Origin: Solea solea
Lineage: Eukaryota; Chordata; Actinopteri; Pleuronectiformes; Soleidae
Length of the DNA: 64,000 nucleotides
Assembly (NCBI RefSeq): GCF_958295425.1
Contig: NW_026704019.1
Coordinates: forward strand, 786,001-850,000
Direction of reading: 5' to 3'
Made by a program: the position numbers and the translations under genes. How positions within the stretch are numbered: the stretch's first letter is position 1; every line of letters starts with the position of its first letter. Positions 62,036 to 64,000 of this stretch are shown here, piece after piece. The notes below the pieces were generated by a model. It was not told where the DNA came from. It ran no database searches and worked only from the letters and a program-made list of their open reading frames with translations.

Positions 62036-62585
62036 TCCTGGCTTAATGCCTTTAGGAATTATTACAAAAAACACACCCGAACGGCTGACCTTTGAGCTTT
62101 CCAAAAGTTGCACGGGTCTGAAACTCGGCACCCTGGATTAGCCTTAGTCCCTGATACACATACAGAAAAATCAGACTCCTGGCTTAATGCCTTTAGGAAT
62201 TATTACAAAAAACACACCTGAACGGCTAACCATTGACCTTTTCCGAAAGTTGCACAGGTCTGAAACTCGGCAACCGGGATAAGCTTTAGTCCCTGATACA
62301 CATACGGAGAAATCAGCATCCGGGCTCATTGCCTTTAGGAATTATTGAAGAAAAGACAGTTTCCCACCTTTCTTACGTTTGAATTTTACAGACTGTGTTT
62401 TTGGCAGTTTTTTTTGGCCATGGGGAAAAAAGCCCACAGTCCTGTGTCCAAAAACTGAAGACTCTATACAGTCTTAGACTCTTTGGCCAGAGTGGAAGTT
62501 TTGGAGGAACTACATTTCTACAGGTCGCAGGAGTGTGAATATTTCATATGTCGTTTGGGGTCCCAAGACGAGCGGAACGACGAGG
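62036..62585 (+). repeat. Composite repeat e, lacking its 176-bp monomers
   Basis: About two 141-bp units (62036-62346) joined straight to truncated linker d, then a standard linker (62347-62585, reading ggccatggggaaaa). The 176-bp monomers expected before this block are missing. Confidence 0.9.
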
Positions 62586-63918
62586 GTACTTAGTATATCT
62601 TATAAGATGTTAACTTTATTTGTGAGGTTTATGTTATGGGACAGTAGAAAAATGAAAAAAAATCAGAAAACAGTCGTATTCCAGCTGAATGCGCACAAAA
62701 ACAGACAAAAATAGAAAAACACATTCAAACAGTGAAATCATTGCAAAATCAAACACTGAAGGTATATAACAATATCTTATAAGATGTTAACTTTATTTCT
62801 GAGGTTTATGTTATGGGACAGTAGAAAAATGAAAAAAAATCAGAAAATAGTCGTATTCCAGCTGAATGCGCACAAAAACAGACAAAAATAGAAAAACACA
62901 TTCAAACAGTGAAATCATTGCAAAATCAAACACTGAAGGTATATAACTATATCTTATAAGATTTTAACTTTATTTGTGAGGTTTATGTTATGGGACAGTA
63001 GAAAAATGAAAAAAATTGCGAAAACAGCCGTATTCCTTCTGAATGCGCACAAAAACAGACACAAATAGAAAAACACATCCAAACAGTGAAATCATTATAA
63101 ATTTAAACACTGAGGGTACATCAATATACCTTATAAGATGTTAACTTCATATTATAGGACAGTAGAAAAAAGATTAAAATACCCTCGATCAGCCTTAGTC
63201 CCTGATACACATACGGAAAAATCAGACTCCTGGCTTAATGCCTTTAGGAATTATTACAAAAAACACACCTAAACGGCTGAACTTTGACCTTTCCGAAGGT
63301 TACACAGGTCTGAAACTCGGCACCCTAGATTAGCCTTAGTCCCTGATACACATACGGAAAAATCAGACTCCTGGCTCAATGCCTTTAGGAATTATTACAA
63401 AAAACACACCCGAACGGCTGACCATTGACCTTTCCGAAGGTTGCACAGGTCTGAAACTCGGCACCCTGGATTAGCCTTAGTCCCTGATACACATACGGAA
63501 AAATCAGACTCCTGACTCAATGCCTTTAGGAATTATTACAAAAAACACACCACAGCGGCTGACCTTTGACCTTTCCAAAGGTTGCACGGGTCTGAAACTC
63601 GGCACCCTGGATCAGCCAGGAGTCCCTGATACACATACGGAGAAATCAGCATCCGGGCTCATTGCCTTTAGGAATTATTGAAGAAAAGACAGTTTCCCAC
63701 CTTTCTTACATTTGAATTTTACAGACTGTGTTTTTGGCAGTTTTTTTTGGCCAGGGGGAAAAAAGCCCACAGTCCTGTGTCCAAAAACTGAAGACTCTAT
63801 ACAGTCTTAGACTCTTTGGCCAGAGTGGAAGTTTTGGAGGGACTACATTTCTACAGGTCGCAGGAGTGTGAATATTTCATATGTCGTTTGGGGTCCCAAG
63901 ACGAGCGGAACGACGAGG
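62586..63918 (+). repeat. Composite repeat f
   Basis: About 3.4 monomers (62586-63182), four 141-bp units (63183-63679) and a standard linker (63680-63918). Total 1333 bp. Confidence 0.9.
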
Positions 63919-64000
63919 GTACATTAGTATATCTTATAAGATGTTAACTTTATTTGTGAGGTTTATGTTATGGGACAGTAGAAAAATGAAAAAAAATCAG
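63919..64000 (+). repeat. Start of next composite repeat, cut by window end
   Basis: Begins gtacattagtatatcttata like the other composite units and enters a 176-bp monomer. Confidence 0.85.

Larger units (their letters stand above)
54388..64000. repeat. Tandem segmental duplication, copy 3 (partial)
   Basis: Third copy, cut by the window end. It matches copy 1 at a constant offset of 54387 from its start to about 57100, including the shorter (GT)10 allele. After the first 141-bp block and linker it gains substitutions near 57109, 57142 and 57171. It then departs into a mosaic of 176-bp monomers, 141-bp repeats and linkers that copies 1 and 2 lack at this place. Confidence 0.9.

Noticed and set aside
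57973..62141. Open frames in the 141-bp blocks as genes
   Set aside because: They depend on repeat variants and non-ATG starts, and one crosses a deletion junction.

Overview
The window looks like repeat-rich chromosomal DNA from a vertebrate, most likely a teleost fish. The signs are eukaryotic exons with GT/AG borders, a degenerate L1/Tx1-like LINE, (GT)n, (AT)n and (ATT)n microsatellites, and long AT-rich satellite arrays. No prokaryotic gene, rRNA, tRNA or CRISPR array was seen. No complete protein-coding gene is present.

The whole window is a large tandem duplication. The sequence at 1 recurs nearly identically at 23144 and at 54388, giving copy 1 (1-23143), copy 2 (23144-54387) and an incomplete copy 3 (54388-64000). 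Each full unit reads, left to right: (i) a 1.1 kb flank with a short terminal-exon candidate (minus strand) and a (GT)n tract; (ii) one inverted 176-bp monomer and a transposon-end-like insert; (iii) about two direct 176-bp monomers, a block of 141-bp repeats and a 240-bp linker; (iv) a 176-bp satellite of family I with higher-order structure; (v) a related 176-bp satellite of family II; (vi) about 6.1 kb of low-copy DNA with two well-supported minus-strand exons, a CTCF-like site, perfect hairpins, an inverted LINE relic, a CpG-rich patch and a further, less certain exon.

Copies 1 and 2 differ mainly in family I, which is 8.4 kb in copy 1 and 16.5 kb in copy 2. The difference is 46 monomers. 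Copy 3 shares the flank and the first 141-bp block, then changes into a mosaic in which three or so 176-bp monomers, a variable number of 141-bp repeats and the linker alternate to the end of the window.

The coding content is the 3' part of one gene that I do not recognise, repeated once per unit on the minus strand. Exons B, C and D are all phase 0 and splice-compatible. If D follows C, the satellites lie in the last intron, which is 18.2 kb in copy 1 and 26.3 kb in copy 2. Upstream exons are not visible, so the inner copies are probably 3' fragments. Near-identity of the copies means either a very recent duplication or an assembly artefact, and the sequence alone cannot separate these.

The most interesting signals are the satellite expansion inside a duplicated gene fragment, the regular DR1-type nuclear-receptor half-site pairs in the 141-bp repeat, the conversion tract between copies, and the twin-priming structure of the LINE relic.
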